Counted from the first letter of the stretch, positions 12,301 to 21,721 are shown. The stretch is 64,000 nucleotides of DNA from Perognathus longimembris pacificus (GCF_023159225.1 NC_063168.1:60615398-60679397), one strand, 5' to 3'. A program made the numbers and translations. Notes: generated from the letters alone by a model not told the origin.

Positions 12301-15045
12301 TTCATGTATACAAGGCAAGCACTCTTGCCACTAGGCCATATTCCCAGCCCCCACTTCCAGTTTTTGTGGTTAATTTGAGATAAGAGTCTCACACACTTTC
12401 CTGCCTGGGCTGGCTTTGAACTGTGATCTTCAGCTCTCAGCCTCCTGAGAAACTAGGATTATAGGCATGAGCCACTGGCATCTGGCCCATGAGACTCTTA
12501 TCTCCATTTAAGCATAAAAAAAAAAAAAACAGAAGTGGAGCTGTGGCCCAAGTGGTAGAACAGTAGGCTCTGAGTTCAAGCCCCAAGACCTTCACAAAAA
12601 CAAAAACTTAGTAATACTAGATAGCTCAACCTGGCCTCATTCTCGTAAGTACTGGGATTGCTAAGTATGTGTCACCACACCTAGAATTTATCATTTTATT
12701 AGATTCATGTTGTTCAAAAAGATGGACAAGTTATGGTAGTTAGCAACATTAAGTAAAAGGAATATGGTGTGTGCCTGTCATCCCAGCAATAATGGAAAGC
12801 CTAAAGATAGGCTGATCATAGCTTAGGCACAAGCCTGGGCAGGAAGAGTGATTCTACCTTTAAAATAACAAGTAAGAAACAGGCCTAGAGGCAAGGCTTA
12901 GCATTAGTGTACTTTTTTTTTTTCCCCCAGGGCTTGAACTCAGGGCCTGATCATTGTCCCTGAGCTTCTTTTGCTCAAGACTAGCACTCTACCACTTGAG
13001 CCCCAACACCACTTCTGACTTTTTCTGCTTATATGGAACTGAGGAATCGAACCCAGGGCTTCATGCATACTAGGCAGGCACTCTACCACTAAGCCACCAC
13101 CCAGCCATTATATCACTTCGTGTATTAAGTTTTCCTTCCTTCTTGACTCTCATACACAGACCTGCTTCCTGCCGTAGCAATCCTAGAGTATCGAGGATGC
13201 GACAAGCTTCCAGTGAGCACTGGATCATCGCTTCTTTTTTCTTTCCCGAATGTATGGCCTCAGCCACCAGCTGCTTCCCCGTTGAATCATCCACAGGTAA
13301 TCTGCATTGTTAGAGGGAATTATAACACAGCAGTAAGTTCCAACTAACATGCTATGATGAAGGTCATGGTTTCCTAGATAGCTTTTCAATCTCTCATTTA
13401 CTTCAGTCTAATTTACCACGGCTGTTCTTCAATCCATTCCCTTCCACCTCCTGACCTTGTAAGTGTTACTAAACCATCAAGGAACAGCCCCAAACGAAGA
13501 CTAAAGGTACTGTACAGGCAGTTGTCTTCAACCATAAGTTAACCTGAAACTGGTCACTTTGTCGTGATGAACATTAATAAGAAAAGCACTTACCTCACTC
13601 TACAGAGCCAAGTACTGTGTCCCTGTTCATCAAATTCATATTCTAATTCTTCTCCTGTTGGAAGAAGACAAAACAGTTTTAATAGAATCTGAAAATTATG
13701 AATTGATTACATGAGAAAAGAGCAAAAAGTTAAATAAGGATATCAATATTTCCATATCACAATAAATACTAAATTCCAATATAGTGAATAAATACTGTAT
13801 TTTCAGTTACTCCAAGGGATTATCATCTGCAATAAAAGTAGGATGACTTTGACACAAAGAAAATCTCAGACAAGGCAATCAACTTCTGAGCAGAGTGTGT
13901 AGCTCAGAGGGAGAGGACAAGCTTAGCACATCTAAGGCCTTAGATGTGGCTTAGCACTGCAAAAAATATAAAAGCAAGGGCTGGGAATATGGCTTACTAG
14001 TAAAGTGCTTGGCTTGTATACATGAAGCCCTGAGTTCGATTCCTCAGCACCACATATATAGAAAACGGTCAGAAGTGGCACTGTGGCTCAAGTGGCAGAG
14101 TGCTAGCCTTGAGCAAAAAGAAGCCAGGGACAGTGCTCAGGCCCTGAGTCCCAAGACCCAGGACTGGCAAAACAAAAAATAAAAGCAAGAAATCACACGG
14201 GCAAACACTGAGCAAGGAAGACAGGCAATAAAGTGCAGAATTTCTCAGTGTGAAGCGTAACCTAAAGCTATAGAAACAACTCCACTACCGGTACATATTA
14301 CCATAAGATTGGAAACTAGTTACTTACCTTCTCTATCAAAGAAACCTTGAAGGGCCTTCTTTGGATCTTTTATATAGAAAGCCTCCCTTTCCTGCTGAAA
14401 CTCTAAGACAATGGGGTTCTCTTCAGCCTCGTCCTCTACAGCATCTTCTCCTGCAGGATATAAGAAAGGATGGAAAGAACAGACACGTGAAGAGGACATC
14501 TGAATGATACCATCTTTTAGGTTGCATATAGATATATGAGCTATATACAGTAGTGCTGCATTCCTGTAATCCCTGAACTTCAGAGGCAGAGGCAGTAGGA
14601 TTTTGAACTAAAGGCCAGCTTGGGCTACATAGATAGATACTGTCTCAGAAAGAAAAAAAAAAAAAAAGCCAGGTGCCAGTGGTTCACACCTGTAATTCTA
14701 GCTACTCAGGAAGCTGAGATCTGAGGATTGCTGTTCAAAGCCAGCCCTGGCAGGAAAGTGTGAAACTCTTATCTCCAATTAACCACAGAAAACTGGAAGT
14801 GGTACTGTGGCTCAAAGTGGTAGAGCACTAGCCTTGAACTAAAAAGCTCAGGGATAGCACCCAGGCCCAAGTTCAAGCTTCACAACCAACTAAATATATA
14901 TGTGTTTATTTGTATACATATATATGATACATAAAATATTATCTGATGAATATATATAAATATAATGATGAGATTTTTTTTTTCCTTTTTGTGCCATTCC
15001 TAAGTATTAAGCCACCAGTGCCATGCCCTGGGAATGAATGAATGA

Positions 15046-15082
<37 letters not shown>

Positions 15083-18000
15083 GTTTTTGGGGTTTGTTTT
15101 GGGGTTTTTTTGGCAGTCCTGGGGCTTGGACTTAGGGCCTAAGCACTGTCCCTGGCTTCTTTTTGCTCAAGGTTAGCACTCTACCTCTTGAGCCACAGTG
15201 CCACTTCTGGCCTTTTCTGTTTATGTGGTGCTGAGGAATCAAACCTAGAGCTTCATGCATGCTAGGCAAGCACTCTACTGTTAAGCCACATTCCCAGTCC
15301 TGGGAATGTATTTTTAAAGGGATATAGTCTTATGTGATGAAAAGGAAGACAGCTGTGCAGAGGATGAAACAACCATAAAATCACCACTATGAGCAACTTC
15401 AAATTTTATACATCATATAACAAATCAAGGGCTGGGAATATGGCCTAGTGGCAAGAGTGCTTGCCTCATATACATGAAGCCCTGGGTTCAATTCCCCAGC
15501 ACCACATATATAGAATGGCCAGAGGTGGCGCTGTGGCTCAAGTGGCAGAGTGCTAGCCTTGAGCAAAAAGAAGCCAGGGACAGTGCTCAGGCCCTGAGTC
15601 CAAAGGCCTAGGACTGGCAAAAAAAAAAAAAAACAAAAACCAAAAAAAACAAACAAACAAACAAATCAAAATCTGTTTCCATGGCTTGCCCTTCCTTCCT
15701 TCCTTCCTTCCTTCCTTCCTTCCTTCCTTCCTTCCTTCCTTCCTTCCTTCCTTCTTTCCTTCCTTCCTTCCTTCCCTCTCTCCCTCCCTCCTTCTTTCCT
15801 TCTCTTCTCTCTTTTTTTTGTCAGTTGTGGGGCTTGAACCCAGGGTCTGCATGCTGTGTAATGTCCCTGAGCTCTTTTGCTCAAAGCTAGCACTCTACTA
15901 CTTTGAGCCACAGTACCACTTCCATTTTTGAGTGATTAATTGAAGATCAGAGTCTCATTTCTGCCCAGGCTGACCTGAACCTTAATCCTCAGATCTCAGC
16001 TTCCTAAGTAGCTAGGATTACAGGCATGAGCTCTGGCATCAGACTCCAAGGCATTGTCTTCCCATAACTTAGCCCAAAGGCAGAATTCACCTAGTACATT
16101 TTGAAGAGAAAAAAAAATCTTAGCTCTTCAGCCTAGGATTCTCTCTCTCACTCAAACTCACATCTAAAACCTTTTCACCAATATAATATATAATATTATC
16201 AATATAATAATATAATATCCTAAAAGTGCTCCTAACTGCCAAACAGAATAATAAGCTCATTACTACCGTAAAACCATCAGGCCCTACTCTGAAGACCAAT
16301 TCCAATATGCATCTTTATCAGGGCTACTTTTCTTTTCCTTCAAGTTCCAGTTCAAAACTCTTCTGCTCATAAACTTACAAAGTGTCCCAAAGACCTAAGC
16401 CAGTGCTGTCCAGGAGGAATATAATGAAGGCCATCTGTAGGGCTGGGGTGGGGAGGTGGGAGGCAGCTCAAGTGGTAGAACACCTGCCTAGGGGAGGGGA
16501 GGGGAGAGCAGAGAGGGGAAGGGAAGAAAGAAAGGAAGGACAAACAGGCAAGCTTACATTTCTATAAGCTACATTAACAAGTTAAAAAAAACAAACACCA
16601 CAAGTGACATTATTGTCATTTCAATGTGTAACCAATACAAGAATATCAAGAGAATATCTTGGGTTGAATAACATTTCACTTTATTTGACAATGTCATTTC
16701 ATCCCCTTTAGTGATAATTATAAAGCATGAGATTGGTACTTAATAAATATGATTTAAATCGTGAAAACAGTATGTAAATTGTATTCTGAAGAAAAGGCTT
16801 GAATAATAAATTGTATTAAAAATGCACTTAAAATACCCATAATAGAGCATTTGTCTACCAAGTGCAAGGCTCTGGGTTCAAACTCCAGTACTGCCAAAAT
16901 TTTTAAAAAAGGAAAATTACCCACAGTGCTTATAATTCAGTAACTTTTTTCACTGCTAAATTTAATGACTCTAGGTTTTAGTTACATTTAAACAAATTGT
17001 ATTTACCCTATCTACATCAAAAAGTCATGGAATGATTTTTTTAATGTATATATATATTTTAAAAACACTAGTAAAGGGTACCATATATGATTTTTAAAAA
17101 TGCTAGAAAAGGCTACCACTAGTAATAACCTCAAAATGATACTTCTGGCAGCATTTAAAATTCCTGAACTCAGGGCCTCGTCATCTTGCGTGGCTTTTTT
17201 TGCTCAAGGCTGGCACTCTACCATTGGAGCCACAACTCCACTTGTGGTTTTATGCAGGTTAATTGGAGATAACTTCTGGCTGGCTTAAAATGGCTACAAC
17301 CCTCAGATTTCAGCCTCCTGAGTAGCTAGGACTACAGGCATGAGCCACCAGCCCATGGCTTAAAATTTCTTACCCATTCCCCAAGTGCAACCCATCTCAT
17401 CTTCTTGGCCACCAGCATTTCTCTTTGTTTCGCTGGTATCCATTTCCTCCTCTTCATCCGAATCGTCTCCTAGCATCTTCTTCTCCAACAACTTTTGTTG
17501 CTGTTTTCGAAGTTCCTTCAACTGTGTTACTGTTAACTCAGATTCTGCCTCTCGGTCTTCCTCTGGTCCCTGATGAAAAATAGACAAACCAGAGTTCAGG
17601 AATGTGCAAAATTACTTTCAGAACTATAGCAATGTAGGAGCTGGGATGTGGCTTAGCGGTAGAATGCTTGCACGAAGCCCTGGGTTTGATTCCTCAGCAC
17701 CACATAAACAGAAAAGGCTGAAAGTGGCGCTGTGACTCAAGTGGTAGAGTGCTAGCCCTGAGCAAAAAGAAGCCAGGGACAGTGCTCAGGCCCTGAGTTC
17801 AAGCCCCAGGACTGGCAAAAAAAAAAAAAAAGGAACTATAGCAATGTAAACAGAGGTCTAGAGTTTAAAATGCAGACACTTTTCTGACTAGGACAATCTC
17901 CTTCCTCGCCTAAAGCTTAAGAAGCTCAGAAGCCCAGCAGGGTGAGGTCCTAACGTATTTGTTTACTTGTGCTTACCTGCAGGATGAAGAGTCGAGTGCT

Positions 18001-18645
18001 GCCTCCAAAGCGAAAAACATGCCCGACGCGGACTCTGCAATAGGTGCGGGGTGGAAGACGCGTTTTGTTGAGGAAGGTGCCATGAGTACTGCCCAGATCG
18101 TGCAGATAAAAGCCCTGCTCCTGGCCGTCGCAATCTCCGTCCGGGCCTGGCGCTCTGTGCTGGAGCACGGCGTGGTACCGCGACACGGAAGGATGCTCCA
18201 GACAAACGTCACAGGTCGGCAGCCTTCCGAAAAGGCAGCAACTTGTCCCTTTCAAGCTACGGGTGCCCACGATGGTGCCACTCTTCAGGATCTCTAGGCT
18301 GTAGGAAGCGGTGGCTGGGCTGCCCCAGGGAGGTTCTTGGTATGGGGGAGCCCGGGAAGGGCCGCCAGCACCAGCGACAAGTGTGGTGGGCCGCGGCTGC
18401 TCCTGGGGGACACTCGAACTCGGGGCCTCCTCACTGACTGGCCGAGGCAGAGGGGCCTCGGGGTCGCCCGCGCCGGGCTCCAACCGCGACGGAAGACATT
18501 CCTTCTTCACCTCACCGTGATCTGTGGGGGTAGCGTCCGGAGCCTTACCCTTCCCAGCCGGGGGCACTGGCAGAGCCGGTTTCTTAAAGTCGCCACTGAG
18601 TTCTGGCAACGCCGGCGGCTGCGACTGAGGGAGAGGGTCAGCCAT
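394..18645 (-). CDS. SLC4A1AP: Kanadaptin (SLC4A1 adaptor protein), 3' end off the window
   Basis: Coding exons on the minus strand: 18645-17977, 17569-17374, 14450-14328, 13654-13594, 13301-13162, 10930-10770, 9561-9492, 9163-8977, 6723-6612, 3731-3497 and 480-394. They join in phase and give about 680 residues; the last C-terminal part (about 60-75 residues in relatives) lies left of base 1. An FHA (phosphothreonine-binding) domain spans about residues 135-222, with FGR at 139-141, SRYH at 155-158 and [10 protein letters not shown] at 184-193. Then come an acidic DSDEEEE stretch, a conserved alpha/beta segment around 315-395 that I take to be dsRNA-binding-like, coiled-coil and lysine-rich parts, and a Glu run near residues 596-608. 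Kanadaptin was first described as a partner of the kidney anion exchanger AE1 and is largely nuclear; its exact role is unsettled. The start is the first in-frame ATG: the frame is open for 57 more codons upstream, to a TGA at 18817-18819, but holds no ATG. All introns are GT-AG except the one after exon 10930-10770, which begins with GC. Confidence 0.96.
941..1153 (-). mobile_element. ID_L-Geo SINE, young subfamily
   Basis: Same subfamily as the copy at 20-226. TSD of the form AAAATTTTTC with a T run on both sides. Confidence 0.9.
1650..1893 (+). mobile_element. B1-Geo SINE
   Basis: 7SL/B1-like head (CACCTGTAATTCTAGCTACT), A-rich linker, then Geo monomer ending in TTCAAGCCCCAGGA. Confidence 0.85.
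2088..2330 (+). mobile_element. B1-Geo SINE
   Basis: Full dimer with an (AAC)n tail. TSD AAAGATAAATAA on both sides. Confidence 0.88.
2909..3157 (+). mobile_element. B1-Geo SINE
   Basis: Full dimer; imperfect TSD AAAAACTGCTTTTG / AAAATTGCTTTTG. Confidence 0.87.
3171..3417 (-). mobile_element. B1-Geo SINE
   Basis: Reverse dimer abutting the previous forward copy, forming an inverted SINE pair. It ends about 80 bp from SLC4A1AP exon 3731-3497. Confidence 0.87.
4352..4608 (+). mobile_element. B1-Geo SINE with (AC)n tail
   Basis: Forward dimer whose 3' tail has become a short CA/CG repeat (about 4586-4608). Confidence 0.82.
4615..4738 (+). mobile_element. B1-like monomer
   Basis: 7SL-like sequence (GTGGTTCATGCC ... 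GAGACCATGCC) followed by an AAAC repeat; no Geo part. Confidence 0.7.
4830..4984 (-). mobile_element. B1-Geo SINE, fragment
   Basis: Reverse Geo monomer and linker; the B1 head is cut off by the next element. Confidence 0.75.
4985..5162 (+). mobile_element. B1-Geo SINE, 3' truncated
   Basis: B1-like head and the first part of the Geo monomer. Confidence 0.78.
5258..5345 (+). mobile_element. Old ID-like monomer
   Basis: tRNA-like A- and B-box pattern (GAGCTATGGGCTAGCA ... GGATTTGATCCC), diverged. Confidence 0.55.
5425..5746 (+). mobile_element. MaLR LTR, MLT1-like
   Basis: Matches the known MLT1 pattern: CCCCTAGCACCTCAAAATG, then TGTATTTGGAG, AAGCCAAGGAGG, TTTAAGCCAACCA and an end near CAACTTATATAC. 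An old mammalian LTR remnant in SLC4A1AP intronic DNA. Confidence 0.8.
5828..6030 (+). mobile_element. ID_L-Geo SINE
   Basis: Full dimer with TSD AAAAGTAGAAA on both sides. Confidence 0.88.
6496..6566 (+). repeat. Purine-rich GGGA/GAAA tract
   Basis: About 70 bp of nearly pure A/G, 45 bp from SLC4A1AP exon 6723-6612 on its intron side. Confidence 0.85.
6841..7063 (+). mobile_element. B1-Geo SINE
   Basis: Forward dimer, moderately diverged. Confidence 0.82.
7245..7545 (+). mobile_element. B1-Geo SINE with A-rich/GA tail
   Basis: Forward dimer to about 7452, lacking part of the head, then A run and a purine repeat to 7545. Confidence 0.78.
7546..8400. other. SLC4A1AP intron, mostly unassigned
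   Basis: No exon or SINE recognised. A stretch around 8120-8230 (CACTGTCCAATACAATAG ...) resembles a common old mammalian interspersed repeat that I cannot name. Confidence 0.4.
8415..8626 (-). mobile_element. ID_L-Geo SINE, diverged
   Basis: Reverse dimer with a TTTA-rich tail; ends CTGAGCCC. Confidence 0.82.
8778..8855 (+). mobile_element. Old ID-like monomer
   Basis: Diverged tRNA-like unit ending GGTTTGATCACTATTACTGG. Confidence 0.5.
10220..10455 (+). mobile_element. B1-Geo SINE
   Basis: Forward dimer ending with TTGGCATAAAAAAAA. Confidence 0.82.
10527..10740 (-). mobile_element. ID_L-Geo SINE next to a GC splice donor
   Basis: Reverse dimer with TSD GCCACAAGTATT (10515-10526 and 10741-10752). 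Its body starts 30 nt into the SLC4A1AP intron that begins with GC at 10769-10768. Confidence 0.92.
11046..11150 (+). mobile_element. B1-like monomer
   Basis: GGCGGCACACAATTATAATC ... GTTCAAGGCCAGCCTGGGC, no Geo part. Its 3' end is the target of the next insertion. Confidence 0.72.
11151..11364 (+). mobile_element. ID_L-Geo SINE inserted into a B1 tail
   Basis: Full dimer with a (TAAA)n tail. TSD AAACTTTAGCTCA (11138-11150 and 11365-11377). Confidence 0.9.
11395..11640 (+). mobile_element. L1M 3' end fragment
   Basis: Diverged but matches the mammalian L1M 3' region (GTGATGATGGCTACACAACA, then GTGAATATACT and GTACAATTCAAGTGGT). Confidence 0.65.
11681..11881 (+). mobile_element. ID_L-Geo SINE with (AAAT)n tail
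   Basis: Forward dimer; the last part of the Geo monomer is replaced by TAAATAAATA repeats. Confidence 0.82.
11996..12487 (-). mobile_element. B1-Geo SINE nested in a B1-Geo SINE
   Basis: Reverse dimer inside the element at 11890-12598, itself split by an ID_L-Geo at 12145-12351. Its start contains a GGTGGTGGT-type simple repeat in place of an A tail. Confidence 0.83.
12145..12351 (-). mobile_element. ID_L-Geo SINE, innermost of three nested SINEs
   Basis: Reverse dimer. TSD CACTTCCAGTTTT at 12132-12144 and 12352-12364, inside the Geo part of the host SINE. Confidence 0.9.
12912..13108 (-). mobile_element. ID_L-Geo SINE
   Basis: Reverse dimer ending CCACCCAGCC, 53 bp from the donor of SLC4A1AP exon 13301-13162. 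Confidence 0.83.
13888..13965 (+). mobile_element. Old ID-like monomer
   Basis: GTGTGTAGCTCAGAGGGAGA and following tRNA-like sequence, diverged. Confidence 0.5.
13979..14178 (+). mobile_element. ID_L-Geo SINE
   Basis: Full dimer with TSD ATAAAAGCAAG on both sides. Confidence 0.88.
14546..14666 (+). mobile_element. B1-like monomer
   Basis: TTCCTGTAATCCCTGAACTT ... GGCTACATAGATAGATACTG and an A tail. Confidence 0.72.
14667..14892 (+). mobile_element. B1-Geo SINE
   Basis: Full forward dimer directly after the B1 A tail. Confidence 0.87.
15028..15080 (+). repeat. (GAAT)n followed by (TG)n microsatellite
   Basis: Short GAATGAATGAATG then about 15 TG units. Confidence 0.93.
15105..15301 (-). 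mobile_element. ID_L-Geo SINE
   Basis: Reverse dimer ending TTCCCAGTCC. Confidence 0.87.
15430..15658 (+). mobile_element. ID_L-Geo SINE
   Basis: Full dimer with a long A/AAAC tail. TSD AACAAATCAA on both sides. Confidence 0.9.
15690..15812 (+). repeat. (TTCC)n microsatellite
   Basis: About 22 nearly perfect TTCC units, then degenerate CT-rich DNA. The other strand is pure purine. Confidence 0.95.
15813..16046 (-). mobile_element. B1-Geo SINE
   Basis: Reverse dimer; the CT microsatellite adjoins its T-rich end and may have grown from its tail. Confidence 0.85.
16484..16545 (+). repeat. Purine-rich GGGGA tract
   Basis: G/A-only stretch following a short tRNA-like piece (CTCAAGTGGTAGAACACC). 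Confidence 0.75.
17163..17358 (-). mobile_element. B1-Geo SINE, old
   Basis: Reverse dimer, diverged. It ends only 15 bp from the donor side of SLC4A1AP exon 17569-17374. Confidence 0.8.
17637..17833 (+). mobile_element. ID_L-Geo SINE
   Basis: Full dimer with a perfect 16-bp TSD GAACTATAGCAATGTA (17621-17636 and 17834-17849). Confidence 0.93.
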
Positions 18646-19150
18646 CGTCCACCGGCGCAACGGCGAAACGAGTCCCTGGGAAACTTCGCCCTTTGCGCCC
18701 TGCGTTCCCCTCCGCCGCTCCGCTTCCCGCTTTCCAAGAGCTTCCCGGGCGGCGGCGGAAGCCTCATTCCTCCCAAGCCAGCGCGTCTTAAAGCCTTCGT
18801 CCCACGGGAAAGGCAATCACTGCGAGAACAGGCGGCCGCGGCGCGGTGCAAAACGGGGACGTTTTTGGGTGTTGCAACAAGATTGTAATAACTTCCGGTG
18901 GCCTCGCCTGATTGACAAGGAGCGCTTCCGGCAGCCTTGGCTTAGCCTTGTGGGCCTGGCCGGGCCCTCGCCTCAGGCCTCCTGGGGTCCCTGTCTCGGG
19001 CCTCCCAGATCCTCGCCTTTTCCTAGGACGCTGGCGCCTCTTTATCGGGTTCGGGTCCAGAGCTCCCCGTCTTCCTGCAGGAGACCCCAGGATCCTGTGA
19101 TTGGTGCCTCCTGACCGTGACGGCAAAGCCCCCCCACCCGCCCCCCGGAG
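18400..19150. promoter_or_regulatory. CpG-rich bidirectional promoter of SLC4A1AP and SUPT7L
   Basis: The region is rich in CpG and free of SINEs, while the flanking DNA is CpG-poor and SINE-dense. It covers SLC4A1AP exon 1 (ATG at 18645, minus) and faces SUPT7L on the plus strand. Two ETS-type cores CTTCCGG lie at about 18892-18898 and 18925-18931, the first inside ACTTCCGGTG. No TATA box was seen. The shared use by both genes is inferred from their divergent order; the first exon of SUPT7L could not be placed exactly. Confidence 0.75.
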
Positions 19151-19387
19151 GAACTTGGGCTTTTCCTTGGGTCAGTACCTGCTCTTCCTGCTCCCTTCAG
19201 TGATATTAGGGAAGAAGCCAATGTCTTCTCAGTTTGTTCATTCATTACTTAGGAAACGAGTTATGTTGGCAGCATAGTTTAGTTTGTGACACTGGGCCTC
19301 AGCTTTCACATCTGAGAAATGGGGTCGCAGTGACATCCATTTCACAGGATTTGGGGGTAGTGGTTTGGGGTTTGTTGTTGTTACATA

Positions 19388-19622
19388 TGTGTTCTGGTGC
19401 TGATACTAGGGCTTAAACTCGGGACTAGGGTGCTGTCCATGAGCTTTTTCTGCTCCTCAAGGCTAGCACTCCACCACTTGAGCCACAGCTCCACTTCTGC
19501 TTTTTGATGGTTAATTGGAGAAGAGTCTCATGCGCTTTCCTGCCAGGGCTGGCTTCAAACTGTGATCCTCAGTTCTCAACTTCCTTACTAACTAGGATTA
19601 CAGGCTTGAGCCACCAGCAACC
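19388..19622 (-). mobile_element. B1-Geo SINE
   Basis: Reverse dimer ending GAGCCACCAGCAACCAAC. Confidence 0.84.
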
Positions 19623-19659
19623 AACTTATATTTAAAGGATTTGGGGGAAAGAATTGAAC

Positions 19660-19760
19660 TAAAAAATGAAAGCTAAACTTCCAACATAGCACTTGATAAA
19701 TGCCAGGCACTGTACCAAGATCATAGCCCTAACAGGTAGGTGGGAGAATAAAGTTGGTGG
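19660..19760. mobile_element. Old MIR/L2-like fragment
   Basis: AATGCCAGGCACTGTACCAA and a following AGGTAGGTGGG recall MIR/L2-type consensus. Confidence 0.35.
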
Positions 19761-20031
19761 TTGTGATAATCCCTGGTTACATTCCAGGGATAAATCCAGA
19801 GTCACAAGACACGCAAAGTGATCTGAGACTATAAAGGGGAATATACATTTGGGAAGTGGTAGGAGGTGATGACTTAAGCTGTCTATAAGAACAACTACCA
19901 AATAGATAGGGATGTGGAGGATGGCAGAACATTTCTGACAAAGATCACAGTTTGAAGAGTCAATTGTGAACCACCAGTTGCTAGTGGCTCACACTTGTAA
20001 TCCTAATGACTGGAGGCTGAAATCTGGAGAT

Positions 20032-20661
20032 TGTTACGAGGTTCAAGGGAGGGGATACACCGTCCCTCCAAGAGTCCACCACTCAGAGACAGTCTCAAAC
20101 AAAAAGATGAGTTTATTGGGGAAGCAAAAAGCGAACTGACGGGCCAGGGATGCATCACAGACTCGGGAGCTGAAACTGTGACGCTAAAAAAGTGGGCTGA
20201 GGGTGGAAATATGGCCTAGTGGTAGAGTGCTCGCGTTGTATACATGAAGCCCTGGGTTCGATTCCCCAGTACTACATATATAGAAAAAAGCCATAAGTGG
20301 CACTGTGGCTCAAGTGGTAAGGTGCTAGCCTTGAGCAAAAAGAAGCTAGGGACAACACTCAGGCCCTCAGTCCAAGGCCCAGGACTGGCCAAAAAAAAAA
20401 AAAAAAAAAAGCGGGCGTACCGGCCAGGGACACAGTGCAGACTTGGGAGCTAACACTGTGACCATAACAGTTCTTGAGCTGGGTTTATAAAGATAAAAGC
20501 ATAGCACAGATGTAGGAAGTTGATGCAGGGGGTAGAGCAAGCAACAAACAAGCCATTTACAGAAGCAGAATTTTGGGGTCAGGTGGACCTAATCTACTCC
20601 CCCCAACATTTCCTACCATGTTTTCCTAGTCAAGATGGAGTCAGCTCTACTCCCTACAACA
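20032..20661 (-). mobile_element. Solo LTR of an endogenous retrovirus
   Basis: Ends TGTT...AACA form short inverted repeats. On the minus strand a TATA-like TTTATAAA (about 20487) lies upstream of AATAAA (about 20113) in LTR order. About 410 bp long without an inner SINE. Its AATAAA surroundings (CTTCCCCAATAAA) and the GTGGTGGACTCTTGG motif also occur in the LTR at 46.6-47.2 kb. No internal viral genes adjoin it. Confidence 0.72.
20193..20410 (+). mobile_element. ID_L-Geo SINE inside the LTR
   Basis: Full dimer between AAAAAAGTGGGC and AAAAAAGCGGGC, a near-perfect TSD. Confidence 0.88.
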
Positions 20662-20921
20662 GGGACCAGGTTCAAAGCCAGCCAAGGCAGACAAATCTCT
20701 TTTCTCCAGTTCACTACCAAAAAGCCAGAACTAGATGTATAGCTCGTGGTAGAACACCAGCCTTGCGTGAAAAAGCATATAGAATGTGAGAGTCAGAGTT
20801 TAAGCCCCAATATTGGCACACATGTATGCATGTGCATGCACGTGTGCACATGTGAACATGCACACACACATAGAGGAGAGACAATTGTAGGAATGCCTGG
20901 CATTCTCAAGAAACTGAATTA

Positions 20922-21150
20922 AGTGCTCATGGCTCACATCTATAATCCTAGCTACTCAGGAGGCTGAGATTTGAAGATAGTAGCTCAAAGCCAATTTGTG
21001 TAGAAAAGTAAAAGAGGCTCTTGTCTCTTAACTAGCAAAAGAGGGAATTGGAGATTTGGCTCAAGTGGTAGAGTTGAAACCCTGAGTTTAATCCCCAGTA
21101 TGCGCCAAAGGAAGAAAGAGAGGGAGGGGAGAAGGAGATAAGGAGATGAT
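20922..21150 (+). mobile_element. B1-Geo SINE with GA-rich tail
   Basis: Forward dimer lacking part of the Geo unit (to about 21107), then a purine repeat. Confidence 0.78.
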
Positions 21151-21484
21151 ATGTTAGAACTTAGGTAGTCATTTAGTCCAGAAAGTTCTGTGTGCTTCCA
21201 CTTTACCACTGTACCAAGTCAGTGCCTTAAAACAGCACTTCCTTTATCCTTTCATTTTGAAATATTTCTTTCTCTCCCATTTTTCAGGTCTAAGAGCTTG
21301 AACTGTTGGTCTTCGTCTCCTTATATAATGTCTGACATTTTATTAATGTTTGTTGAATTTGAAAAGACATGGGCAGTGAATCTGGAAAGGTGGGTTGAAG
21401 CCAGGCTGAATTTTGTTGAATAATAAGTCAAGGAATTCTGACTTTTTCCTACAGGCAAAGGGAAGCCATTGGATTTGAATTTTT

Positions 21485-21686
21485 TTTTTTTTTGGCCAGC
21501 CCTAGGCCGTGAACTCAGGGCCTGAGCACTGTCCCTGGCTTCTTTTTTGCTCAAGGCTAGCACTCTGCCACTTGAGCCACAGCGCCACTTCTGGCCATTT
21601 TCTGTATATGTGGTGCTGAGGAATCGAACCCAGGGCCTCATGTATACGAGGCAAGCACTCTTGCCACTAGGCCATATTCCCAGCCC
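21485..21686 (-). mobile_element. ID_L-Geo SINE
   Basis: Reverse dimer with a 17-bp TSD CATTGGATTTGAATTTT. Confidence 0.92.
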
Positions 21687-21721
21687 CATTGGATTTGAAT
21701 TTTAAGATTTCAGTCTAACCA

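Larger units (their letters stand above)
11890..12598 (+). mobile_element. B1-Geo SINE split by a nested insertion
   Basis: Left part 11890-11995, right part 12488-12598. The 12-bp TSD CATGAGACTCTT (11984-11995 and 12488-12499) marks the insertion of a second SINE. Confidence 0.85.
19974..20815 (+). mobile_element. B1-Geo SINE split by an LTR
   Basis: Head 19974-20031; the rest continues at 20662-20815 (GGTTCAAAGCCAGCC ... TTTAAGCCCCAATATTGGC). Confidence 0.82.

Noticed and set aside
15553..15911. Reading frames made of KEGRKEGR or PSFLPSFL repeats
   Set aside because: Direct translation of the (TTCC)n microsatellite.
18646..18816. A longer N terminus for SLC4A1AP
   Set aside because: The frame is open for 57 codons upstream and looks coding-like, but it has no ATG and begins right after a TGA. 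Initiation at TTG would be needed, so the ATG at 18645 is kept.
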